Origin: Candidatus Iainarchaeum sp.
Lineage (GTDB): Archaea > Iainarchaeota > Iainarchaeia > Iainarchaeales > VGJJ01
Direction: 5' to 3'
DNA length: 50,022 nucleotides
NCBI GenBank assembly: GCA_016198125.1
Contig: JACQJG010000012.1
Location: 1 to 50,022 of the forward strand
In this document: positions 8,211 through 14,486 of the stretch, in pieces
How the letters are laid out: every line of letters begins with the position of its first letter
Numbering within the stretch: the stretch's first letter is position 1
Made by a program: the position numbers and the translations under genes
Notes under the pieces: generated by a model
Database searches by the model: none
Told to the model about the DNA's origin: nothing
The model's input: only the letters and a program-made list of their open reading frames with translations

Positions 8211-8468
8211 TCAAATCCGCTTGTAAATCGTGCTGCGATGTCCCACCACGCGAACCCAAATAATGCCTGGATTCCGCTCAACATCCACAATAGCGCGGTA
8301 GTCTCCAACCCTGATTTTATGACCATATTCTTTATCATTGATAGATTCTATTCCGCGACCAGTTTGAGCCACATCACCCAATTTCCGAACAATGCGCGCC
8401 GCAATATCCTTTGGAAGCTTATCTAATTGCTTCTCCGCTTTGGGATCGTAGCGAACCTCATAGGTCAT
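8211..8468 (-). CDS. relE: RelE/ParE family toxin
   Basis: An 85-residue RelE-superfamily toxin. It has the typical order MTYEVRYDPKAEKQLDKLP (strand 1 and helix 1), RIVRKLGD, then the central sheet HKIRVGDYRAIVDVE and the C-terminal strand VRVVGHRSTIYKR. RelE-type proteins cleave mRNA on the ribosome, using basic residues like those here. The start codon overlaps the antitoxin stop by 4 nt (8465-8468), a standard coupled toxin-antitoxin layout with the antitoxin first. Confidence 0.9.
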   Translation of the reverse strand: MTYEVRYDPKAEKQLDKLPKDIAARIVRKLGDVAQTGRGIESINDKEYGHKIRVGDYRAIVDVERNPGIIWVRVVGHRSTIYKRI

Positions 8469-8659
8469 AGAAATTTCTTTTCCATTTCCTTTTGAGACTT
8501 AAACTCAGAATGAGCACGATTACGGGATTCTTTTATCTGGGCTTTTGTTTCATCGTTTAATTCAAATTGTGCTTCTTCAAAAAGCTCCTTGAATTCGTGC
8601 AACTCTTTTTGAATCGCATCCACTTTGCTGCTTATTTGTTTCAATTCGGTTTCAGACAT
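8465..8659 (-). CDS. RelE-associated antitoxin
   Basis: A 64-residue, mostly helical, charged protein (MSETELKQISSKVDAIQKELHEFKELF) just upstream of and overlapping the RelE toxin gene. Heptad-like spacing suggests a coiled-coil dimer, with the C-terminal tail (EFKSQKEMEKKFL) likely to wrap the toxin. The ATG at 8659 is chosen because a TATA box (8682-8691) lies about 25-30 nt upstream, fitting a leaderless start. A TTG at 8677 would add six residues. Confidence 0.8.
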   Translation of the reverse strand: MSETELKQISSKVDAIQKELHEFKELFEEAQFELNDETKAQIKESRNRAHSEFKSQKEMEKKFL

Positions 8660-8681
8660 ACTACTATAGGGATTCAACGAC

Positions 8682-8691
8682 TATATAAAAA
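8682..8691 (-). promoter_or_regulatory. TATA box of the RelE antitoxin-toxin operon
   Basis: On the minus strand the sequence reads TTTTATATAG, centred about 27 nt before the ATG at 8659. This is the normal distance for an archaeal leaderless transcript. Confidence 0.6.
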
Positions 8692-8762
8692 TAACCAAGA
8701 AAAACCGCCAAAAGAAGCTTAAACTGCCAACTCTTTGCTTGAAAAAACCCGTGACAAGGTGA

Positions 8763-8978
8763 TTACACCTCAACGACTTGCAATCCTACAAAACGAGTGG
8801 AAGAAACCTCATTTTTATTCTCGCGTTCCAAGCACAACTCAATAACTTCTTTTATTCGTTTCAATAATTCATCCATGGTTTTAGCCTGGGTATAGCATCC
8901 TTCCAACTCAGGCACTTCTCCCACGAGCCAGCCCTCTTCGTCTTCTTCAATTACCATTGTAAACATCCGCTTGGCCAT
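8763..8978 (-). CDS. hicB: HicB-like antitoxin, apparently orphan
   Basis: A 71-residue HicB/UPF0150-type protein: FTMVIEEDEEGWLVGEVPELEGCYTQAKTMDELLKRIKEVIELCLE is the canonical partial RNase-H-like fold of HicB antitoxins. The ATG at 8978 is chosen because AAAGGTGAAAAG, a good Shine-Dalgarno sequence, immediately precedes it; the longer frame to 9008 would bury that site. HicB normally neutralises the HicA mRNA interferase, but no HicA-like frame lies on either side. It may act on a distant HicA or be a relic of the island's gene flux. Confidence 0.85.
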   Translation of the reverse strand: MAKRMFTMVIEEDEEGWLVGEVPELEGCYTQAKTMDELLKRIKEVIELCLERENKNEVSSTRFVGLQVVEV

Positions 8979-9118
8979 CTTTTCACCTTTCATGACAAAT
9001 AGGGACAATTACAGAATAAAACCTTATCTTAGGGAAAACGCCAAAAGGTTTAATTACCAAAGAAAGATAATGGGGTTAACATTTGGAATTAACGCTCTTC
9101 AACACGTAGTTATAGGAA

Positions 9119-9130
9119 CGGCCCCCGCTT
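9119..9130 (+). repeat. partial tRNA-Cys 3'-end repeat, copy B
   Basis: cggcccccgctt is identical to 6809-6820 and 11428-11439. It lies in a non-coding, AT-rich stretch (9009-9213) between divergent genes, so its GC-rich run stands out. It is 2310 bp from copy A and 2309 bp from copy C. At only 12 bp it could be chance. Confidence 0.5.
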
Positions 9131-9213
9131 AGAACTCACAGTTGAAACGCAGTTAAATAGAGAATTAAAACTCAACTTCTGCTATTTTAAGTCAGTTGAT
9201 TCTTTTGATCGAC

Positions 9214-10083
9214 ATGCTTATCCCAAAACCCCCAAAAAATAAGATCCAATCAATTGTTGAAGGCAGCTTGGGCAGTAAGGTATTGGCCATTCAAGATGTT
9301 TCTAAAGGTTTTGACCATCATGTCTACAAGGTCAAGACTTCTAAAAAAACCGTAATTTTTCGTTTTCCAAAAAGAAAAGAATATGTTTCCCGATTGAAAG
9401 TTCATGAATGGGTTAATGCTGAATGGATTAAGCGCGGAATAAAGGTTCCTCAAACGCTTTTTAGAGGATCTAATTACCTTATTGAAACATTTATTGAGGG
9501 AAAGCCTCTTCATAAAGTTAAATTAACTAAAAAAAACAAAAAAAGGTTACTTATTCAAGTTGGCAAATGCCTAAAAAAAATGCATAAATTAAAATGTAAA
9601 AATTATGGCGAAATCATTCATGTAAACCGAGCCAAAAACAATTCATGGAGAGCTTACCTGAAAGGCGAGGTTCAAGATTTTTTATCACGTATAAAAAAGA
9701 ATAAGAGGCTCAAAGGCAAGGAGATCACTGAACTAAAACGGTGGTTTGACAAATCGCCAAAATTTATCAAAAGAGCCAGCGTTCTCCATGCCGATATTAA
9801 ATTAGAACACATTTTAGTAAAGAACAGAAAACTTGCAGGAATTATCGACGCCTCGGATACAAGCGCTGGCGACCCCATGCTCGACTTTGCTGACTTTTAT
9901 ATCAAGTATCCTAAACAAGAAGTTCAACATGTTTTAGAGGGATACGGAAGCCATGATATGAAAAAGATTCAATATTACGCTGCACTCATTCTGCTAAGAC
10001 GAATCGCTTACCATCCCGACAGCCAAGAAAAAAGAAGGAAAAAATTATTTCAAATAACACAAATACCCTACCAGAATATTTAA
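9214..10083 (+). CDS. aminoglycoside-phosphotransferase-fold kinase
   Basis: A 289-residue APH/choline-kinase-fold protein. It has the N-lobe nucleotide site (GFDHHVYKVKTSKKTVIFRFP), a hinge (YLIETFIEGKPLHKV), the catalytic Brenner motif LHADIKLEHILV with Asp, and the metal motif GIIDASDTSAGDPMLDFAD. Such kinases phosphorylate small molecules, including antibiotics, sugars or nucleosides; the substrate is unknown. The gene is very lysine- and AT-rich compared with the host genes, supporting acquisition. The ATG at 9214 is preferred over the TTG at 9196 because residues upstream add nothing to the fold. Confidence 0.85.
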   Translation: MLIPKPPKNKIQSIVEGSLGSKVLAIQDVSKGFDHHVYKVKTSKKTVIFRFPKRKEYVSRLKVHEWVNAEWIKRGIKVPQTLFRGSNYLIETFIEGKPLHKVKLTKKNKKRLLIQVGKCLKKMHKLKCKNYGEIIHVNRAKNNSWRAYLKGEVQDFLSRIKKNKRLKGKEITELKRWFDKSPKFIKRASVLHADIKLEHILVKNRKLAGIIDASDTSAGDPMLDFADFYIKYPKQEVQHVLEGYGSHDMKKIQYYAALILLRRIAYHPDSQEKRRKKLFQITQIPYQNI

Positions 10084-10102
10084 GATGAACCATAGTTATC
10101 TT

Positions 10103-10112
10103 TTTATATAAC
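10103..10112 (+). promoter_or_regulatory. TATA box of the AbiE-like operon
   Basis: TTTATATAAC lies 20-29 nt before the ATG at 10132, the usual spacing for an archaeal leaderless start. It would drive both AbiEii- and AbiEi-like genes. Confidence 0.6.
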
Positions 10113-10131
10113 TTTGGTTTATTTATTCATT

Positions 10132-10779
10132 ATGCAGATTCCTTTGCAGGTTCGGCTCAAACGGCAATTTCAGCGCGATGTGGCCCAGTTGCAGGACTTG
10201 CTTGTGGAAACCACTTATGCATTGGCTCCAAAAGCCGTTATGCACGGGGGGACAGCGATCTGGAGATGCTTCCATGGAAACCGGTTCTCAGAAGACGTGG
10301 ATTTTTATCTCCCACCCCCACCAGCGTTTCAGGAGGCATTTGCCGCACACCTGGAAAATGTCAATGCGCACGTAACCAGATTCAGAAAAACACCTAATTC
10401 CATTTACGCTAAAATAACCCGGGATCGCACCACTGTTTCGTTTGAAGCCGCGCTCCGAAAATTCAATAATCCTGTTGTTTCCGACTACGAAAAAGCAGAT
10501 GGGACCCGAATAGCGGTATTGACGCCATCACCGGAAGTATTATTGAAGGAAAAGCTCAATGCATTCCAAAACAGAAAACTAATCCGTGATATTTATGATG
10601 TATACCACCTCAGCGGAAACATAAACATTTCAGGTGAAGAACGCCGGCTCATTTTCGGCCAATTGGAAACGTTACCCCGCCCTGTGGACGAATCCAACCT
10701 CAAAAATATTGTTTTAACCGGGGCAATCCCCGCATTTGAACAAATGAAACAGACGCTCAAAAAAAGGTTTTCGCCTTGA
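10132..10779 (+). CDS. abiEii: AbiEii-family nucleotidyltransferase toxin
   Basis: A 215-residue nucleotidyltransferase of the AbiEii/type IV toxin family. The signature is GGTAIWRCFHGNRFSEDVDFYL, with GG/S and DxD-type residues, followed by the lysine motif PEVLLKEKLNAFQNRKLIRDIYDVYHL. Related toxins act by adding nucleotides, for example to tRNA acceptor ends, and cause abortive infection when the antitoxin fails. It is followed at once by its probable antitoxin; the two share the tetranucleotide TTGA (10776-10779), so translation is coupled. The toxin-first order is the reverse of the usual abiEi-abiEii arrangement. Confidence 0.87.
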   Translation: MQIPLQVRLKRQFQRDVAQLQDLLVETTYALAPKAVMHGGTAIWRCFHGNRFSEDVDFYLPPPPAFQEAFAAHLENVNAHVTRFRKTPNSIYAKITRDRTTVSFEAALRKFNNPVVSDYEKADGTRIAVLTPSPEVLLKEKLNAFQNRKLIRDIYDVYHLSGNINISGEERRLIFGQLETLPRPVDESNLKNIVLTGAIPAFEQMKQTLKKRFSP

Positions 10780-11378
10780 TTCAAACCAAAGAAGTGCTCA
10801 AGCAATTCAAGGACTGGCCGGTCTTCACCATTCGGGATGTACGAATGAAATTGGGAAAGAAAAACACGAGCAAATATGTCAAGGTACTGCTTCACGATTT
10901 AGTCACAAAAGGAGAAGTAAAACGAATCCGAAAAGGGCATTACACCCTGCAAGAAGATTCTATCGTAAGCGGATTCGCATTCGCACCCTTCTATTACGGC
11001 CTCCATTTCGCCTTAACCCACTATGGACTGTGGACCCAATCAAGCAATTTGGTCATTATCACTCCAAACCACGTGCGAACCGGCGTACGAGACATCATGG
11101 GGACCAATGTGGTCGTGCGACGCATCCAACCAAAGCAATTTTACGGGTATGAAACCGTGCAAAATGGAAATCATTGGATTCCAGTTTCCACAGTCGAAAA
11201 AACAATTATTGACTTTGTTTACTTTCATCAAAAAATACCTGAAGAAGCAAAGAAAAACATGTTCCGGGCAATCAATCCAAAAAAATTACACGCACAACTC
11301 ATCAAATCCCCAAAATGGGTTCAACTGCGAATCAAACAAATGATTCCAACTAAAAAGCAGGCTACTGTGGAGAGTTGA
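10776..11378 (+). CDS. abiEi: AbiEi-like antitoxin
   Basis: A 200-residue protein with an N-terminal winged helix (FTIRDVRMKLGKKNTSKYVKVLLHDLVTKGEVKRIRKGHYTL, about 17-58) and the AbiEi C-terminal domain (GFAFAPFYYGLHFALTHYGLW, then VVVRRIQPKQFYGYE and VSTVEKTIIDFVYF). AbiEi antitoxins repress their own promoter and suppress the nucleotidyltransferase. Translation seems to start at TTG 10776 inside the toxin stop region, because no other start gives the full winged helix. The stop lies about 45 nt before att copy C. Confidence 0.87.
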   Translation: MIQTKEVLKQFKDWPVFTIRDVRMKLGKKNTSKYVKVLLHDLVTKGEVKRIRKGHYTLQEDSIVSGFAFAPFYYGLHFALTHYGLWTQSSNLVIITPNHVRTGVRDIMGTNVVVRRIQPKQFYGYETVQNGNHWIPVSTVEKTIIDFVYFHQKIPEEAKKNMFRAINPKKLHAQLIKSPKWVQLRIKQMIPTKKQATVES

Positions 11379-11423
11379 CCGAGAACACAGGAACCCTACA
11401 CTGAGTTGGGAAGTAGAATTCGG

Positions 11424-11443
11424 CTCTCGGCCCCCGCTTTATT
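11424..11443 (+). repeat. attR-like tRNA 3'-end repeat, copy C
   Basis: An exact 20-bp copy of 6805-6824 without an attached tRNA. The five bases to its left (ttcgg) still resemble the tRNA T-loop (tccga). The corrected reading frame of the leftward RelE-like pseudogene ends at a TAA (11439-11441) inside this repeat, at the same repeat position as the HAD stop in copy A. Confidence 0.85.
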
Positions 11444-11692
11444 GCTCATCCTTGTGATACAAATCAAGGAAAATAACCGTATCCTCATTTTTCAGATAGG
11501 CATAGGACACAAACGAAACGGGGAAACATACAATTCACGCTGTGTCCCCTTTCGCGCAAAACGCATGGGTTTGCCGATTTCAGGGTTTTCAATGATTTTC
11601 TGCATCTGCTTCTTAACACGTATTTTTAGACTTTCATCTTTAATCTTGCGCAGGATCTTCCCGAAGAGAGGATCAAAGACAACACTTACCAT
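11439..11692 (-). pseudogene. frameshifted RelE-like toxin
   Basis: The first 61 residues (MVSVVFDPLFGKILRKIKD to RELYVSPFRL) are a normal RelE-type toxin. The frame then reads CPMPI and stops at 11492. In the next frame, from about 11505, the expected ending appears: SYAYLKNEDTVIFLDLYHKDEQ, stopping at 11439. A single 1- or 2-nt indel near 11505-11511 restores an 83-residue toxin of family length. It is either a real inactivating mutation or an assembly error. The start overlaps its antitoxin by 7 nt. Confidence 0.8.
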
Positions 11693-11904
11693 TCTTCCAA
11701 GTCCTTCAAGAATTCATTCTTGCTTTTTTTGACAAATTTTCCTTCGTCGTACCTCTTCCAGGCTTTGGCAACTCGTTGATTAGCTTCCAACCCAGCAACA
11801 TCGCCTTTTCCCCGATCTTTCCTCAACTCCTTCAGAATTTCTTCCATCGAAATTGGATTATTTTTATCGGCCAAAAATCCGTGCAAAGAATTTCGCTTTT
11901 TCAT
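11686..11904 (-). CDS. RelB-like antitoxin
   Basis: A 72-residue charged protein between the frameshifted RelE and the VapC gene. It starts MKKRNSLHGFLADKNNPISM and ends KFVKKSKNEFLKDLEEW, the type of tail that covers RelE toxins. Its N-terminal 28 residues match the C-terminal end of the VapB-like protein at 12274 (LAD, PISM, EILK, LR in the same order). Its ATG overlaps the VapC stop by 4 nt (11901-11904), so the two toxin-antitoxin units probably form one transcript. Confidence 0.75.
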   Translation of the reverse strand: MKKRNSLHGFLADKNNPISMEEILKELRKDRGKGDVAGLEANQRVAKAWKRYDEGKFVKKSKNEFLKDLEEW

Positions 11905-12287
11905 ATGATTATCACTTGCACTTTTGACAGTCCCCTGAAGTCATTATCCGCGGTAATTAAAATGGATTCCGATGAGCGCGCGGACTGATAAATGATGCTG
12001 TCCGCGATGGCGAGCTTGTTTTTGATGGCCCATTCGACCGATTGGCCGGCAATTTCTTCATCGACTTTAATTATGGTGCTATTTTCCCGCATGAAGCGAA
12101 TAGCTTCCTTGATGAATGCCTCATTTCGGCTCAGCATATGTAACTTTCGTGGAACTTCATAAAAGGATAGTGCGGAGGTGAAAACTTTCCCCTCGTGGGA
12201 ATCGACCATTTGACCAAGCAATTCCGCGGCACGCATGAAGTAACCCACCCAAATACTGGAATCAAGAAACAACTTATAGTCGGTCAT
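11901..12287 (-). CDS. vapC: VapC-type PIN-domain toxin
   Basis: A 128-residue PIN-domain RNase. The acidic residues are in place: LFLDSSIWVGYF (first Asp), SALSFYEVPRKL (Glu), AIADSIIYQSARSS (Asp) and ILITADNDFRGL (Asp). VapC toxins cleave tRNA or rRNA. It overlaps the upstream VapB-like antitoxin gene by 14 nt and the downstream RelB-like gene by 4 nt. Intact length and motifs suggest an active toxin. Confidence 0.9.
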   Translation of the reverse strand: MTDYKLFLDSSIWVGYFMRAAELLGQMVDSHEGKVFTSALSFYEVPRKLHMLSRNEAFIKEAIRFMRENSTIIKVDEEIAGQSVEWAIKNKLAIADSIIYQSARSSESILITADNDFRGLSKVQVIII

Positions 12288-12495
12288 GCTTATCCCGCAA
12301 CCCTTTTAGGATTTCCTTCATCGAAATGGGTTTGCCCTCATCCGCAAGCGCCCCATACATGGATTTTGATTTTTTTTGAATGAGTTTGTTGATGACTTGA
12401 TCATAGGTTTTCACACTATATACCTCCTTGAGCGAGTCTAATAGTTTCTTTGTATCCTGTTGAACTTGAATGGTCGTAGTGCCCACACTCAACAC
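12274..12495 (-). CDS. vapB: VapB-like antitoxin
   Basis: A 73-residue antitoxin with an N-terminal ribbon-helix-helix-like strand (TTTIQVQQDTKKLLDSLKEVYSVKTYDQVINKLIQ) and a C-terminal toxin-binding tail (MYGALADEGKPISMKEILKGLRDKH). The start is uncertain: GTG at 12495 or GTG at 12486; the latter gives MGTTTIQV, closer to the family. The tail module reappears at the N terminus of the RelB-like antitoxin two genes downstream. Confidence 0.8.
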   Translation of the reverse strand: MLSVGTTTIQVQQDTKKLLDSLKEVYSVKTYDQVINKLIQKKSKSMYGALADEGKPISMKEILKGLRDKHDRL

Positions 12496-12564
12496 CCATA
12501 TCTATAGTGCTATAGGAATTAATAGGTTTTGGCCAATGCTTTTAAATCCTAGAGGGCAGACAAA

Positions 12565-13182
12565 ATGCTTATGTCTGGAGGATTGGAGACAGGCTTGTTT
12601 AATGCAATTATTGCCCTGACTGAATTGAAGAGACGGAAACGCGCGGGCTGGGTCAAGCGCGGAGTAAAGAACGCGGAAAGCGTTGCTGACCACTCATGGA
12701 GAAGCGGGCTCCTGGGCTACATGCTTGCGCCTAAAGGATACGACAAGGACAAAATCCTCAAAATGGGCTTGATCCACGATGCCACAGAAATATTTGGCGA
12801 AGACACGACTCCCGTAGACGGCCTTACAAAAGAAGAAAAGGAAAAAAGGGAACGCGAGGCCGTGGAAAAATTCTTTCAACTATTACCGGATAGTACACAA
12901 AAAGAGTTTCGTGCGCTGTGGGAAGAATTCGAAGCGCGCAAAACAAAGGAAGCCGAGTTCATGAAACAGGTTGAAATCCTTGAAATGCTTTTTCAGGCCT
13001 ACGAATATGAAACCGCCAAAAACTTCAGAGAAGACTTAACGGAGTGGCTGGAATACGAGCGCACCAACAGAAAAATGATTCAACACCCCGTACTCAAAGC
13101 ATACTTTGAAGAAATCGACAAACGCTGGCCAAAGGAAGCCAAAAAGAAATTCGATTTAAGAAAGTACAAGTATTACTATTGA
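12565..13182 (+). CDS. HD-domain nucleotidase-like phosphohydrolase
   Basis: A 205-residue HD-fold metal hydrolase of the YfbR/HDDC2 5'-deoxynucleotidase type. The metal ligands are visible: SVADHSWRSGLLGYML (first His), GLIHDATEIFGEDTTP (HD pair plus the conserved E and D) and a later Asp-containing helix (FREDLTEWLEYE). Such enzymes dephosphorylate dNMPs and help balance nucleotide pools. A TATA-like TTTTAAA lies at about 12539-12546. The ATG at 12565 or at 12571 may be the start. Confidence 0.85.
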   Translation: MLMSGGLETGLFNAIIALTELKRRKRAGWVKRGVKNAESVADHSWRSGLLGYMLAPKGYDKDKILKMGLIHDATEIFGEDTTPVDGLTKEEKEKREREAVEKFFQLLPDSTQKEFRALWEEFEARKTKEAEFMKQVEILEMLFQAYEYETAKNFREDLTEWLEYERTNRKMIQHPVLKAYFEEIDKRWPKEAKKKFDLRKYKYYY

Positions 13183-13213
13183 AGTTTGACCCTGCGTTGC
13201 ACAAGCCACTTGC

Positions 13214-13222
13214 TTTTATATT
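13214..13222 (+). promoter_or_regulatory. TATA box before the kinase-fold gene
   Basis: TTTTATATT lies 21-29 nt before the ATG at 13243, fitting a leaderless transcript. Confidence 0.55.
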
Positions 13223-13242
13223 AACACTTACATTCTTGAAAC

Positions 13243-13944
13243 ATGGCGCGCCCAGTCAAACCAAAGACCCCTCGGGGCGCAGTGGCCTCAGGGTGGCACC
13301 GTGCTGTGTACAAGCACGGCCAGTCCCTTGTAAAAAAACCTTTTGACTATTACACGGCACGCTTTTTGGCAATGAATATTCGCCTGCCCATGTCCATCCG
13401 CGCATTAAAGCGCTATGGCGTTAAAGACATGAACCTTGCAGAGTGGAACCATTACCAGCGTTACTTCAAACACCTACCTGCAAACATGAGGCCCTACTTT
13501 GCACGACTCACCCGGCTGGCGTACACTACCCGTGGAAAGAAGAAAAGAAGCTGGTTGTATGTGGAGCCTGTCTTGAATGCCAATGGCGAGCTTTCGCAAA
13601 CCATGGCCGACCATGTAAAACAACATGGAAGAATACACGACCCTGCATTCTGGGACCGTTTTAGCAGCATGGTAAAATGGATGCTTCAACAAAAAATTCC
13701 TTTCTTTGACTTTAACGCGCATAACATCGTGGTTCAACGCCACATCCCCAGAAAATGGGTGCCAGTAATGGTAGATTACAAGAGCGCCTCCCTCCGGCCT
13801 TATTGGGTCCACGTGTGGTTGCGCAACCCAAAGATTCGTGCACAAAGAATGATTCGATTGGCCAATCGCACCATTCGAGTAATGGGAGGGGCGCATTATT
13901 GCTTGAAACTCTCAAAAAATGCAGAAAACGAACGCCCCCGCTAA
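13243..13944 (+). CDS. YrbL-like kinase-fold protein
   Basis: A 233-residue basic protein that looks like the YrbL (PhoP-network) branch of the protein-kinase fold. The recognisable part is YVEPVLNANGELSQTMADHV (hinge), DPAFWDRFSSMVKWMLQQKIPFFDFNAHNIVV (catalytic-loop region with D and N) and VPVMVDYKSASL (metal-binding Asp). A glycine-rich loop is not obvious. The N terminus is rich in Lys, Arg and Pro (MARPVKPKTPRGAVASG). The function is unknown; family membership is a moderate-confidence pattern match. Confidence 0.6.
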   Translation: MARPVKPKTPRGAVASGWHRAVYKHGQSLVKKPFDYYTARFLAMNIRLPMSIRALKRYGVKDMNLAEWNHYQRYFKHLPANMRPYFARLTRLAYTTRGKKKRSWLYVEPVLNANGELSQTMADHVKQHGRIHDPAFWDRFSSMVKWMLQQKIPFFDFNAHNIVVQRHIPRKWVPVMVDYKSASLRPYWVHVWLRNPKIRAQRMIRLANRTIRVMGGAHYCLKLSKNAENERPR

Positions 13945-14049
13945 TTCATTAAAACCGGCAATAAACGAAAAACACGCCCAATTCAACATAACGTTTAAGA
14001 GCCTGCCCTGCCATATATACATAAGCCCGTGTGGGTGGGGGGGAGAAAA

Positions 14050-14412
14050 ATGAAGCATACACGCACAATGGTAGTGGGAGTTGCATTACTTGCAGCCTTG
14101 GCAGTCTTGCTTGCACTGATTGGAAATGCCATTGGAAACGAGCAAAACTTTATCGCAAAAGTACGCAACCCATTGGAATTATTGAAAACATCGAACAATC
14201 AAGGGTACATGACTGCGGTATGCCCGGAAAACATGGTGCCGGTAAATTGCGGGTACACCCTTAAAACAGGCAAAACCATTCGCTTGCTGCGCGTGGAACC
14301 CCAGTACACTGAAACAGGCGATTCATTCAACGGGTGCATCATGGAATGGGATGTGACTGGAAACAAGGCCAACGTTCAAAACCAGGTCACCGCCTATTGC
14401 AAGGCCCCGTAA
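14050..14412 (+). CDS. small secreted four-cysteine protein
   Basis: A 120-residue protein with an N-terminal membrane segment (MVVGVALLAALAVLLALIGNAIG) and an extracytoplasmic domain of about 70 residues with four cysteines: C-x8-CG, then NGC, then YC near the end. The same pattern, with identical first spacing and matching RLLRVEPQYT/GD/NGC landmarks, ends the FN3 protein at 17311. The ATG at 14050 follows GGGGGAGAAAA, a plausible ribosome site. The family is unknown; disulfide bonds are likely. It opens a run of four envelope or secreted proteins. Confidence 0.75.
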   Translation: MKHTRTMVVGVALLAALAVLLALIGNAIGNEQNFIAKVRNPLELLKTSNNQGYMTAVCPENMVPVNCGYTLKTGKTIRLLRVEPQYTETGDSFNGCIMEWDVTGNKANVQNQVTAYCKAP

Positions 14413-14456
14413 AAAGAATGCGTGGAAAGGGATTGGAATAACTCCTTCAAGGAATA

Positions 14457-14468
14457 GTTTATAAATGG
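14457..14468 (+). promoter_or_regulatory. TATA box of the metalloprotease gene
   Basis: AGTTTATAAATG lies about 25 nt before the GTG at 14487. This spacing supports that GTG as a leaderless start rather than the TTG at 14478. Confidence 0.6.
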
Positions 14469-14486
14469 ACGATTAATTTGTACTAT

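Larger units (their letters stand above)
6820..11443. mobile_element. accessory island integrated at tRNA-Cys
   Basis: A 4.6-kb segment bounded by direct repeats of the tRNA-Cys 3' end (copies A and C), with a 12-bp partial copy at 9119-9130. Its genes are typical cargo: phosphatase, acetyltransferase, a RelE-type toxin-antitoxin pair, a HicB-like antitoxin, an APH-fold kinase and an AbiE pair. By eye it is more AT-rich than the flanks. No integrase, recombinase or replication gene is visible, so the element is either decayed or was mobilised by a recombinase encoded elsewhere. Two tandem insertions (6820-9118 and about 9131-11439) would explain the middle copy. The boundaries are seen; the history is inferred. 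Confidence 0.6.

Noticed and set aside
13934-13942. gcccccgct near the end of the YrbL-like gene as a fourth att copy.
   Set aside because: Only nine bases match, it is inside a coding region, and proline/arginine codons explain it.
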